Shown here: piece after piece, positions 1 to 7,830 of the stretch
How the letters are laid out: every line of letters starts with the position of its first letter
Numbering within the stretch: position 1 is the stretch's first letter
From: Pseudomonas putida
GTDB lineage: Bacteria; Pseudomonadota; Gammaproteobacteria; Pseudomonadales; Pseudomonadaceae
DNA length: 56,387 nt
Reading direction: 5' to 3'
Assembly: GCF_028682635.1 (NCBI RefSeq)
Contig: NZ_JANHLK010000033.1
Location: 1-56,387 of the forward strand
The notes under the pieces: generated by a model
What the model saw: the letters and a program-made list of their open reading frames with translations, nothing else
What the model was told of the DNA's origin: nothing
Databases searched by the model: none
Made by a program: the position numbers and the translations under genes

Positions 1-1911
1 CTGGGCCAGGGAGTTCCACCACAGGTATTTGGACTTGCCGGTGGCATCGATGATGGTGTGTGGCAGGCCGTCGTCGCCATTGAGGTATTCGGTGACATGC
101 CCGAGGGCGTCAACTTCGGCGATGAGGTTGCCCTTGTCGTCGTAGCGGGCTTGCCAGGTGCTGCCGTCGGGGTAGTCCACCTGCGTGACCAGCGGGGTCA
201 GGTGGTGATAGCGGTATTTGATCGAGCGCCCGAGCGGGTCGGTCTCTTCGAGCAGGCGCGAGTATTCGTCGTACTTGAGGGTGATCCTGTTGCCGTCAGG
301 TAACGTCAGGCCGGTCATGTTGCCGATGTCATCGATGTCGATGACGTAGTGCTCGCCACCGAAGTCGCGACTGGCGATCACGCGGTGATCGGGGTTGTAG
401 TGAATCTCGGCTTCGCGCCCGAGCACGTCGGTAACCCGCGTAGTGCGCGCCTTGATGTCGTAGCGGAAGTGGAAACGCTCGCCATCGCTGGTCCAGTGCT
501 CCACTACCCGTTGCTGGCCGTCGAGCTGTTCCCAGCGGTAGTTGCAGGTCAGGCCCAGGGCGTTGCTGTGGCTGGCCATTACCCCGTCGATGTAGCTGAA
601 ACGGCGCAGTGAATCGCCATTGCGGTTGATCACCTCGGCGAGTTGGCCATTGTCGTCATAGCGATACTGCACCAGGGTTTCAACGGCCTCGTTGTCGACC
701 ACGCGCCTGACGTCGGTCAGGCGGCCCAGCAGGTTGTCGTAATGCAGGTGCACGCGCACGCCACCGGTGGCACTGATGTCGGTGAGCGTGCCTTGGGCGG
801 TGCGGGTGAAATGCAGGAAGTGGCCCAAGGCGTTTTCGATGCGTTGCAGCGGCACCGGGTTGTTGTCGTCCGCGACTTCGCCGAAGTAGAAAAAAGTATT
901 GTCGAGGGTTTGCAGCAGGTAGTGGCCGCCCTCGGTGCAGACCAGGTACACCTGTTCATGGGGGTTGTAGATGCGCTCCCCCGGCTGCACGTCCACGAAC
1001 GGAACGCTGCGCCCCTGATTGTCGGTGAGATAAACGAAGGCGCCACTGCGACGCAGGCTTTGCTCCCAGGGCAGGACCCAGCCCTTGCCGAGCACGCTGT
1101 CGACGCTCAGGTCGCTGGCATAAAAGCGCGACCATTGGATCGGCATCAGGCCCGGCAAGCTGAAGTCGGTTTCGTCGGTTATGACCTTGCGGCCGGTGGT
1201 GGCGTCGACGGGGTTGCCGATCAGGCCACCCACCGCTCGCTCGATGGCCGGCCCCACGACATAACGCGAGGCCACCTCACCGGCGACAAACCCGGCGGTG
1301 AATTTCAGTGCACAAGGCATGATGGCTTTCATGCCGGCCTGGGTCCCGGCCTTGATCAATTGGGCGATACCACCCGCTGCGCCGGCGACCGCCATGAGGA
1401 TGTCGACCGTGGTCCGCAACCAACCCGGGATCTCGTCGTCCACCGGCAGGTAGCGATGGGTACCACCACCGATGAAGACATTGTCCGAGCCGCTGGAGAG
1501 TGTCGCGCCGCAAGTCATCTTGTCGCCCTTGCGGGCGGCCGCCGTGCCGTTGATGAAGACGTTGGTCGAGCCTTCGGCGACCTTCACCGGGCCGGGATGC
1601 TTGTCGCAGGCTCCCGTGCTTTTTTCGACATGGGCGGCCTTGCGGCTATTGATGAACACGTTGGGCGACGCGGTGACGATGGTCCCCGCGGGTGAAGAAA
1701 ACATACTGCCGATTTTCTCCCCGGCCGCGGTGAGCAGGCTACCTCCGACGCCTGCGACCAAACCCGCCAACAAAGCCACGCCAAACCCACAGGTGAACGT
1801 CGCGATCGCCACCGTGGCGACCAGCGCAATGCCGAGCGCTGCACCGATGAGAAACCCGCCCAGGGCGCTGGTGTGCGACAGTTCATCGCCAAACCTTGCG
1901 GCTTCAAACAT
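1..1911 (-). CDS. PAAR-domain Rhs effector, N-terminal part (3' end beyond window)
   Basis: Reads from ATG 1911 down to base 1 without a stop, so only about 637 N-terminal residues are visible and the C-terminal toxin is outside. Order: a prePAAR-like start (AARFGDELSH, residues 4-13), a hydrophobic glycine/alanine-rich segment (about 18-60), a PAAR domain with NVFIN repeats (about 70-145), a second hydrophobic segment (about 155-215), a DUF6531-like start (NPVDATTGRK), then YD/Rhs repeats. Known for the family: PAAR caps the VgrG spike, Rhs repeats enclose the toxin, and Eag chaperones shield the hydrophobic segments before secretion. The SD AGGAG lies just upstream of ATG 1911. It is the last gene of a vgrG-eag-eag-rhs run. 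The toxin activity cannot be told from this window. Confidence 0.93.
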   Translation of the reverse strand, partial: MFEAARFGDELSHTSALGGFLIGAALGIALVATVAIATFTCGFGVALLAGLVAGVGGSLLTAAGEKIGSMFSSPAGTIVTASPNVFINSRKAAHVEKSTGACDKHPGPVKVAEGSTNVFINGTAAARKGDKMTCGATLSSGSDNVFIGGGTHRYLPVDDEIPGWLRTTVDILMAVAGAAGGIAQLIKAGTQAGMKAIMPCALKFTAGFVAGEVASRYVVGPAIERAVGGLIGNPVDATTGRKVITDETDFSLPGLMPIQWSRFYASDLSVDSVLGKGWVLPWEQSLRRSGAFVYLTDNQGRSVPFVDVQPGERIYNPHEQVYLVCTEGGHYLLQTLDNTFFYFGEVADDNNPVPLQRIENALGHFLHFTRTAQGTLTDISATGGVRVHLHYDNLLGRLTDVRRVVDNEAVETLVQYRYDDNGQLAEVINRNGDSLRRFSYIDGVMASHSNALGLTCNYRWEQLDGQQRVVEHWTSDGERFHFRYDIKARTTRVTDVLGREAEIHYNPDHRVIASRDFGGEHYVIDIDDIGNMTGLTLPDGNRITLKYDEYSRLLEETDPLGRSIKYRYHHLTPLVTQVDYPDGSTWQARYDDKGNLIAEVDALGHVTEYLNGDDGLPHTIIDATGKSKYLWWNSLAQ

Positions 1912-1916
1912 GACCG

Positions 1917-2384
1917 TTACTCCTGTGTGCTGGAGTCGGTCTTGGTGCCGCCGGGCTGGCGAGGCTGAAAGCTGGCCAGCAGGTCATTCCAGTTCTGATT
2001 CTGCTCGATGCTGAAATCAGCCTGGGCTGTGGTGGAAAAAATCAGCGCGCGTCCAGGCTCGATCAGGAACGCCGCCTGGCGCTGATAGAAAGGTCGGCCA
2101 TCGGTCATGTAATACGCATCGATCTGCACGCCGTCGATCGGTGCCGAGGTCGACAGCGCAACGGCCTTCTTGCCCAACAGCGTATAGCCGCGCAGCTTGG
2201 ACGCGAGCATCTTGACCTGACGCTCGACGTAGGCCTTGAGCGCCTCACCGGGCAGCAATGTGTCTCGGGAAACGGTGATGCTCAACGGTGCCGGAATGCT
2301 TGCCCCCAGCACGAACATGTTCACCGTGCGGTCCTGGAACCCTTGCGGCAGCGCGATGCTGCCTTCCTGCAACTCATAATCCAT
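1917..2384 (-). CDS. Eag-type T6SS chaperone (DUF1795/DcrB fold), proximal to Rhs
   Basis: 155 residues. Starts MDYELQEGSIALPQGFQDRT and has the usual DUF1795 pattern: a short strand-rich N-terminus, a central segment with the YVERQVKML helix, then a GRALIFSTTAQADFS strand near the C-terminus. No signal peptide is seen, so it should be cytoplasmic. Known for the family: EagR/EagT proteins bind the transmembrane segments next to the prePAAR motif and are needed for loading Rhs or Tse6-like effectors. It ends 5 nt before the Rhs start, which supports pairing with that effector. SD AAGGAAG lies upstream of ATG 2384. The family call is by recall; the chaperone role is inferred from family and position. 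Confidence 0.88.
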   Translation of the reverse strand: MDYELQEGSIALPQGFQDRTVNMFVLGASIPAPLSITVSRDTLLPGEALKAYVERQVKMLASKLRGYTLLGKKAVALSTSAPIDGVQIDAYYMTDGRPFYQRQAAFLIEPGRALIFSTTAQADFSIEQNQNWNDLLASFQPRQPGGTKTDSSTQE

Positions 2385-2420
2385 TCTGGGTAACTTCCTT
2401 GAATCAAAAAAATGTGGCGT

Positions 2421-3008
2421 TCAGCGCACGGCAAGGCCGTCGAGCATGCCGTCAAAATCAACCAGCCAGAGACTGAGCGCGGGCCGGGCCGGATCGATCT
2501 CGCAAGCGATACTCAGCCACTGGCCATCGTCACGCCCGGCGACGGGCACCAGGGCACCCACCAGGCGCGCGTGACGATCGGCATGACCGCACTTGAAATG
2601 CAGATCCACCGACTTCGCCGCACTGCCGGCCAAGCTGACATCGCGCTGGCGGATGATGCGCACGTCCGGGTGCTCCCGGCGAAACGCCTGCACCGAGGCT
2701 TCGAATAACTGATCCAGCGTCTGTCCCTGCTGCACATCACGACGCTTGATCGTCAGGCTGATCGGCTCACCCTGGTGCTCGAGGGTGGTCTGGACCTCAC
2801 GGAAATCGAAGCCCGCCGGAAAAGCCAGGTTGAAACCCCCGAAGGAGAAACTGCTGGGCGTGTCTTGCAGCGCCAACACAGGCTCGGGCTCGAGTTCCGG
2901 CTCGGGCTCAGGCTGCACGAGGAGCGCGTTCTGTTGAGCCAGGCGTTCGGCTTCCTCCCGCGCAATACGCTTTTCGGAAATGCGATCGTAGAGACTGACC
3001 CTGGTCAT
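2421..3008 (-). CDS. Second Eag-like DUF1795 protein with N-terminal acidic/proline linker
   Basis: 195 residues. Residues 1-30 are a charged helix (RISEKRIAREEAERLAQQ), followed by a Glu-Pro-rich tract (PEPEPELEPEP, about 33-43). A DUF1795-like domain follows from about residue 50 (FSFGGFNLAFPAGFDFREV, then SLTIKRRDV). It sits 12 nt after vgrG and 36 nt before the other Eag gene, so all four genes look co-transcribed. Two DUF1795 genes beside one Rhs effector is not the minimal arrangement. Possible reasons: the effector's two hydrophobic segments each have a chaperone, or this protein bridges VgrG and the effector. Neither is shown by the sequence. SD GAGG lies upstream of ATG 3008. Confidence 0.75.
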   Translation of the reverse strand: MTRVSLYDRISEKRIAREEAERLAQQNALLVQPEPEPELEPEPVLALQDTPSSFSFGGFNLAFPAGFDFREVQTTLEHQGEPISLTIKRRDVQQGQTLDQLFEASVQAFRREHPDVRIIRQRDVSLAGSAAKSVDLHFKCGHADRHARLVGALVPVAGRDDGQWLSIACEIDPARPALSLWLVDFDGMLDGLAVR

Positions 3009-3020
3009 GACACCGTTACC

Positions 3021-4874
3021 TCAGTCATTGACCCTGACCTCGGAACCGGTGATCTGGGTCGTGCCGGTGCTGGTGGTGGTGATCGCCTTGCCTTTGATCT
3101 CGATGCCGTCCGGCGTGAGGGTGATGCTGCTGTCCCCCACCTGGAGAATGATGTGCTGGTTGGCGCTGACCTGAATGAACTGGTTGTCGACCTGAATCGT
3201 CAGCGAGCCTTCCTGGATATTCATCACCGTGTCTTTCTTGATGGTTTCGGTGTGCGTGCCACCGACCGTGATCGTGCGGTTGCTGCCGACACTGTGGGTC
3301 TCGTCGACCTCGATCTCGGTGTCCATGTTGCGCTCGGCATGCATGATGATCTGCTCGGCGCCGGACTTGTCTTCGAAGCGGAAGAAGTTCGCCGTACCGC
3401 CGTCGCCCTTCATCGACCGCGTCAGGAACCCGCTCTGGGTCTTGTTTGCCGGCAACGACCACGGCGGGGTGTTCTGGCTGTTGTAGAGGCTGCCCATGAC
3501 CAATGGGCGGTCGGGGTTGCCATCGAGGAACACCACCACGACTTCATCGCCCACACGGGGAATCTGGATGCTGCCGAAACCGCCGCTGGCGCCGGCCTGG
3601 GCAACGCGGACCCAGCAGGAGCTCTTGTCGTTGTGCTCGCCCTTGCGGTCCCAGTGGAACTGCACCTTCACGCGGCCGAGTTCGTCGGTGAATATTTCCT
3701 CCCCCGGCGGGCCGACGATGATCGCGGTTTGCGGGCCGGAGATGGTCGGTCGCGGGGTGGTGAGTTGAGGGCGGAAGACGATCTTTTTGCGCACGCAGGA
3801 GAAGGTGTTGTAGTAGCTCGCCTGCTGCCCGCTAAGGTAGTTGTTGTGGCCTTCGCTCTCGACGCTCATCAGCAGGAACTGACGATCATCGGCGGGGCCT
3901 TGATCGTGATCGTAATGCTGCAGCAGTTCGAAGGTGTAGCCGGGTTTCATCGCCCGGCAGTTGCTGGCGCCATGAAAACTCTTGCCCTTGAGTTCAAGCG
4001 CTTCGACCCGCAACCGCAGCAGCGCTTCACCTTCGTCGTAGGTGCCGTGGGTGTATTGGCCAGGGAAATCATAGATTTCGAAGTCGTCGACGTCGCCTTG
4101 CTTGTTCAGGCTCTTCATGGCGACCGGCAAGCGATTGGACGGCTGTCGATAATCGAAGGTCTGGACCGCGATTTTCCCCGATTGCAACTGGCGGTTGCCG
4201 CTCCATTGGGTAATGGAGTCGGCGGTCTCGGTGACCGATGCCGTGTGGAAGCGGATCTGCGGTTGTTCAGGCAACGGCACCAGCGTGCTGGAGTCGTCGC
4301 AGATGATCATGGTGTGGCCTTCGGCGGTGTGCTCGAAGTAGTAGAACATCCCCTCTTCTTCCAGCAGGCGCTGGACAAAGTTGAAGTCCGATTCACGGTA
4401 CTGGGTGATGTAGGTGTAATGCTTGAGCGGCTTGCTCAGACGGAATTCGTGCCGGGAAAACGCGGTGCACAGGGCAAACACCTGGGTGACGACATCCTCG
4501 ACTGTGCAACCCTGGAAAATGCGCGTGTCGAAGCGGTTCTTCAGCATGGAGAACCAGGGGTTCAGCGTCGCCGTATAGCGGGCCATGCCGCCGTCGCTGC
4601 CGATGCTGGCAAACCGCGTCAGGTAGCCTGCCAGGTAGCGAGGCGTGGCGTCTGCCAGTTCGATTTCCAGCAGCACGTGCTGGCCCATCATCGACTTCAA
4701 CTCGACGCCGGAGTCCTGGCACACCAGCAGCAATTCAAAGTTGTACGCGCGGGACAGACCTTCGGTCCCCTTGAAGGACTCAAGCAACAATTGCTGTTCG
4801 GGGTTGGCGAAGTTCTTGAACTTGAACAGGCGCCGATTCTGCGGGGAAAGCATTGCGGCAAGGTCCATCAACAT
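3021..4874 (-). CDS. vgrG: T6SS spike protein VgrG (TssI)
   Basis: 617 residues, a usual length for a VgrG without an added effector domain. The N-terminal gp27-like part contains LFKFKNFANPEQQLLLESF and SDFNFVQRLLEEEGMFYYFE (about residues 155-175). The middle has the OB-fold region with DELGRVKVQFHWDRKGEHND and VGDEVVVVFLDGNPDRP. The C-terminus is a gp5-like beta-helix ending in QITGSEVRVND. VgrG trimers form the tip of the Hcp tube and carry the PAAR-Rhs effector encoded just downstream on the same strand. SD AAGGAG lies 6 nt before ATG 4874. It is divergent from the LHH effector at 5507. It is separated from the T6SS structural operon, so it may serve as a cargo-specific spike module. Confidence 0.97.
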   Translation of the reverse strand: MLMDLAAMLSPQNRRLFKFKNFANPEQQLLLESFKGTEGLSRAYNFELLLVCQDSGVELKSMMGQHVLLEIELADATPRYLAGYLTRFASIGSDGGMARYTATLNPWFSMLKNRFDTRIFQGCTVEDVVTQVFALCTAFSRHEFRLSKPLKHYTYITQYRESDFNFVQRLLEEEGMFYYFEHTAEGHTMIICDDSSTLVPLPEQPQIRFHTASVTETADSITQWSGNRQLQSGKIAVQTFDYRQPSNRLPVAMKSLNKQGDVDDFEIYDFPGQYTHGTYDEGEALLRLRVEALELKGKSFHGASNCRAMKPGYTFELLQHYDHDQGPADDRQFLLMSVESEGHNNYLSGQQASYYNTFSCVRKKIVFRPQLTTPRPTISGPQTAIIVGPPGEEIFTDELGRVKVQFHWDRKGEHNDKSSCWVRVAQAGASGGFGSIQIPRVGDEVVVVFLDGNPDRPLVMGSLYNSQNTPPWSLPANKTQSGFLTRSMKGDGGTANFFRFEDKSGAEQIIMHAERNMDTEIEVDETHSVGSNRTITVGGTHTETIKKDTVMNIQEGSLTIQVDNQFIQVSANQHIILQVGDSSITLTPDGIEIKGKAITTTSTGTTQITGSEVRVND

Positions 4875-5506
4875 GTGTATCTCCTTGAAAACAGTGGAAA
4901 GCTACCGCCCTCTCTCAACCACTGCGCACGAATCAGATAAAAGGGTCAAAACCCTGTTTGCCGCAACTATGAATTCTTGATTTTCATCGATTTTTTAAAC
5001 ACCGAATGAAATCCCTTACACACCATTGTGCGTCAGGAACTGCGACCGCAAGGCAGTATGAAAGTGCCATTACCCGGCGAAATAAATGAGAAATTTGTCA
5101 CACTTTTGCGAATATCACGGGTTGTCGATCGCGGGAAGGAGACACCCATGTCGAGCACCCTGTCAAGCCGCAGGCAGTGCATGCGCACGCCTCCACGCAC
5201 TGCGTACTCAATTCAGGATAATCTCTGAAAAATAATTATCGCCACGCTGGCCAACCAGAAACGCCGATATATCAAGGACAAACGGGAAGTTATGCGCTGT
5301 CAATTAGCGGCTAATGCCTTATTGCCATCATTGCCGAATGTAACGCGAATAACAAAAAATGGGATCCATGTTGAAACTTTCAACTCGCCCCGCAGTCGGA
5401 AGTGCGGCCCATTGCCATCACTCAGGCAATGCTGTGAAGTCGGATAATCGACAGTTTCACTGCAGCAACAAGGAAGCGCCTTTCCCCCAAGGACAGTGAT
5501 GAGTAA
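4875..5506. other. Divergent intergenic region between vgrG and the LHH effector
   Basis: 632 bp that should hold promoters for both the vgrG-eag-rhs unit (minus) and the nuclease-effector unit (plus). It is more AT-rich than the flanking genes, notably at 4970-5010 and 5215-5350. I could not assign a convincing -35/-10 pair or a sigma-54 site. Short open frames here lack coding character and a plausible RBS. No REP copies are present. Confidence 0.6.
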
Positions 5507-6838
5507 ATGGATCTTTTAGCCAACGTGCCCAGCTGGGCCGATGTCGAACGCAACCTCGACCAGAAATTCAGCGAGCTGAACCAGGGCGTCAACGACGGCC
5601 TGCAGAGCGTTCACGACAACTGGAACGGCTTCACCCGGCGTGTCAGCAATGGCGCGAGCCAGGCCTATGGCTACATGGGCGGTCATCGCATCGATGCTGT
5701 GCATCAGGCGATGACCCTCTCCTACCCGATCATCCAGATGGACCTCAAGCGCAAGTGGGCCTCGATTGAAATCGAGCAGATCCTGCCGGTGCTGCTGCAA
5801 CTGGTCAAAGAAGTCTCGATGATTCTCGGCGGCAGCGTGGCGATCGGCACCGTGGCCGGCGGCGCAGCGGGGGCCTTCGCATTTGGCGTCGGCGCTGGCC
5901 CTGGAGCAATGGTGGGTGGCGGAATCGGGTTACAAGTCGGCAACCTGATTCTCATGGCCCTGGGCCTGTCCGCCATCGCCGAATATTTTTACCAGGGCCT
6001 GCCCGCCTGCCTCTCGACCTTGCAGGAAGGCATCGCCACGGCCTGGCACGCCGAAGAAGGCCTCAAGCCGTCCGGCCTCGACCCCAGCGGCGGCTCCGCT
6101 GCACTGGTACAGGAGCGCGTCGAACGCGCGGCACGACAACTGGCCCGCGGGCAGGAGCAACTTGTACTGCTGTTGCTCACCGCCATCGTCACCTACCTGA
6201 CCCGGGGCCAGATGAAAGCCGGTGTGATGAACAGCATGGAAAGCATCGCGACCCGTAGCGCGAAGCTACAGGCGGAGATATCGAACAAGCAGTTGGCGGG
6301 TTGGCTGGCAAGGAATGAGCAGAAGTTGCTGGCTCGGGATGAGTTGCGGGTGAGGGAGCCGGCGCCTTTGGTCAAGGCTGAGCCAATAATGGATACTCCT
6401 TTTACCACTGCTCCAAAAACCAGCCAGATCCCTGAAAAAAAAGTCGATACATACCTCGGACAACTACGAAAATACTGGTCCAAGCCTCCCGTTGACTTTG
6501 AAGGCAACAAAGTGTTTCAGAGAGATGATCTGTTTGACCCAGATTTGATGACCACCTGGAGAGAGCGCGGAAAACTTGTGTCCGGTACCAATCTTGAGCG
6601 CATGGCAAGCGGACGAGCACCTATAGGCATCGATGGGAAATCAATCAACCTTCATCACATGATACAGACTCAAAACGGGGCAATAGCTGAGCTCACTCAA
6701 ACATTCCATCAAAAATTTAGTTCTGTTATACATATAAACCCGAATACAATACCCTCTGGGATCGACAGATCTCTGTTTGATCGATGGAAAAGCGACTACT
6801 GGAACAATCGAGCACTAACCTACGCGAAAGGCAATTGA
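5507..6838 (+). CDS. Predicted T6SS effector: DUF6861-like N-domain with C-terminal LHH nuclease toxin
   Basis: 443 residues. Residues 1-190 look like the N-terminal domain I recall as DUF6861, found in Pseudomonas T6SS cargo effectors. It includes a long glycine/alanine hydrophobic stretch (about 103-160, with GGAAGAFAFGVGAGPGAMVG). Residues 215-235 form a second hydrophobic helix. The tail (about 330-435) matches LHH toxins of the HNH/EndoVII superfamily: FEGNKVFQRDD, TNLERMASGRAPIG, then Leu382-His383-His384 and a later HQKF (His401). These would nick or cut DNA by metal-dependent hydrolysis. Base composition turns AT-rich at about 6385, at the join between N-domain and toxin, which suggests exchange of the toxin part. 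A SUKH immunity gene follows after 5 nt. An ATG at 5499 opens a 6-codon frame only. Confidence 0.82.
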   Translation: MDLLANVPSWADVERNLDQKFSELNQGVNDGLQSVHDNWNGFTRRVSNGASQAYGYMGGHRIDAVHQAMTLSYPIIQMDLKRKWASIEIEQILPVLLQLVKEVSMILGGSVAIGTVAGGAAGAFAFGVGAGPGAMVGGGIGLQVGNLILMALGLSAIAEYFYQGLPACLSTLQEGIATAWHAEEGLKPSGLDPSGGSAALVQERVERAARQLARGQEQLVLLLLTAIVTYLTRGQMKAGVMNSMESIATRSAKLQAEISNKQLAGWLARNEQKLLARDELRVREPAPLVKAEPIMDTPFTTAPKTSQIPEKKVDTYLGQLRKYWSKPPVDFEGNKVFQRDDLFDPDLMTTWRERGKLVSGTNLERMASGRAPIGIDGKSINLHHMIQTQNGAIAELTQTFHQKFSSVIHINPNTIPSGIDRSLFDRWKSDYWNNRALTYAKGN

Positions 6839-6843
6839 AAAAC

Positions 6844-7299
6844 ATGACACTCTCTCAGCTGGAAGACCTGATTAAAAAACATCCGGATATTGCTGCATTT
6901 GGATCCCCCGCTGACGCAGTGACTGATGATTGGTTAGTAAAGGCCGAGCAAAGAATCTGCCATAAACTACCTACGTCCTACAAATGGTTCCTTCAGAACT
7001 ATGCAGGGGGAGAAGTCGGATCGGAGGAAATATATAGCATCTATGGAATGGACTTCGACGACATCAATGGTGGCGATATAGTTTTTCAGCACATTAATGG
7101 CCTCAAACATAAATCAACAACCGAAAAAAAAGTAGTTATCAGCGAAACCGACTTTGGCGAGGTTTTTTTCTTCGATTACGACACATATAACGGCGAGGAA
7201 TGTCAGATCTTCGTTAGAATCCCTTCAGGGGAAAATTTATTGTACGCGAACAATTTTTACGAGTATCTCGCCAAGAGAATTAAAGCGCACTTGCCATAA
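6844..7299 (+). CDS. SUKH (SMI1/KNR4-family) immunity protein for the LHH nuclease
   Basis: 151 residues from ATG 6844; an in-frame upstream ATG at 6784 would overlap the effector and is less likely. The SUKH-1 pattern is clear: DDWLVKAEQRI (about 28-38), then LPTSYKWFLQNYAGGEVG (about 43-60), then GEVFFFDYDTYNGEECQIFV (about 101-120). SUKH proteins are common immunity partners of nuclease toxins of the HNH/EndoVII group, which fits the gene just upstream. It starts 5 nt after the effector stop, so both would be expressed together and protect the producer. Like the toxin tail, it is AT-rich against the rest of the window, consistent with acquisition as a toxin-immunity pair. Confidence 0.88.
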   Translation: MTLSQLEDLIKKHPDIAAFGSPADAVTDDWLVKAEQRICHKLPTSYKWFLQNYAGGEVGSEEIYSIYGMDFDDINGGDIVFQHINGLKHKSTTEKKVVISETDFGEVFFFDYDTYNGEECQIFVRIPSGENLLYANNFYEYLAKRIKAHLP

Positions 7300-7494
7300 G
7301 AGCACCTTTCTTCGGAGCGCTCCGCCAAGTGAAAAATTATCGAACTCAGTCAACACAAGCACAGCATGGAGCTAACAACGCCACTTGAGCATGTCGAAAA
7401 AACGATCATGCTCACAACTGATAGGCGTTAGATGCCCACAGCTCTCGGTCTATACAACATTACTCACCTGAGTGAGTTGAGTGTACAAAAGCGC

Positions 7495-7791
7495 ATGACA
7501 AACTCAAACCTGACAGAACTGCTGATTACGTTCAAAGAAATCTTTCACAGTGAGAGCTGCTAGAACTTTGATTCAGGAATAAACACGATAATCCGCCTAC
7601 TGTCCGTTGACCCTTTACCGGACAGTAATGAATGGGCACAAGCGACTTCAATGTATAGAACAATGGCAGGCAGTAAATCAGGTTTCTCCGACGTCTACAT
7701 TGATCGAGGTACCGCGGAGCAGCGAATCGCAGCTTACGCAAGACTAGATACAATTCGACAGATGTTGTGGGACGCATTTGAACGAGCCTGA
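7495..7791 (+). pseudogene. Broken small gene with in-frame TAG stop; possible orphan immunity gene
   Basis: From ATG 7495 the frame reads MTNSNLTELLITFKEIFHSE, then a TAG at 7561-7563 (codon 23). The same frame then stays open to TGA 7789-7791, with protein-like sequence: NTIIRLLSVDPLPDSNEWAQ and FSDVYIDRGTAEQRIAAYA. The joined product would be 98 residues. The part after TAG has no ATG or GTG at its beginning, so it is unlikely to be made on its own. The pattern (helix, W-x-x-A, a Gly/Ser-rich turn, then a short tail helix) loosely resembles the DUF6966-like protein encoded at 10663-10941. I infer an inactivated immunity-type gene in the island. A natural suppressor or a sequencing error are the other readings. 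Confidence 0.6.
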
Positions 7792-7830
7792 ACTCAGATA
7801 CATCGTGACAGATCATTGCCTGGTGCCAAG

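Noticed and set aside
2775..4940. Long plus-strand open frame opposite vgrG
   Set aside because: Shadow of the high-GC vgrG gene; the product has no recognisable domains, while the minus frame is a full VgrG.
5028..5228. 66-codon open frame in the vgrG-effector intergenic region
   Set aside because: No protein character, poor RBS, mixed composition.
7532..7816. Minus-strand 94-codon frame
   Set aside because: Opposite to the interrupted plus-strand gene, which is more protein-like; composition is unlike a coding sequence.
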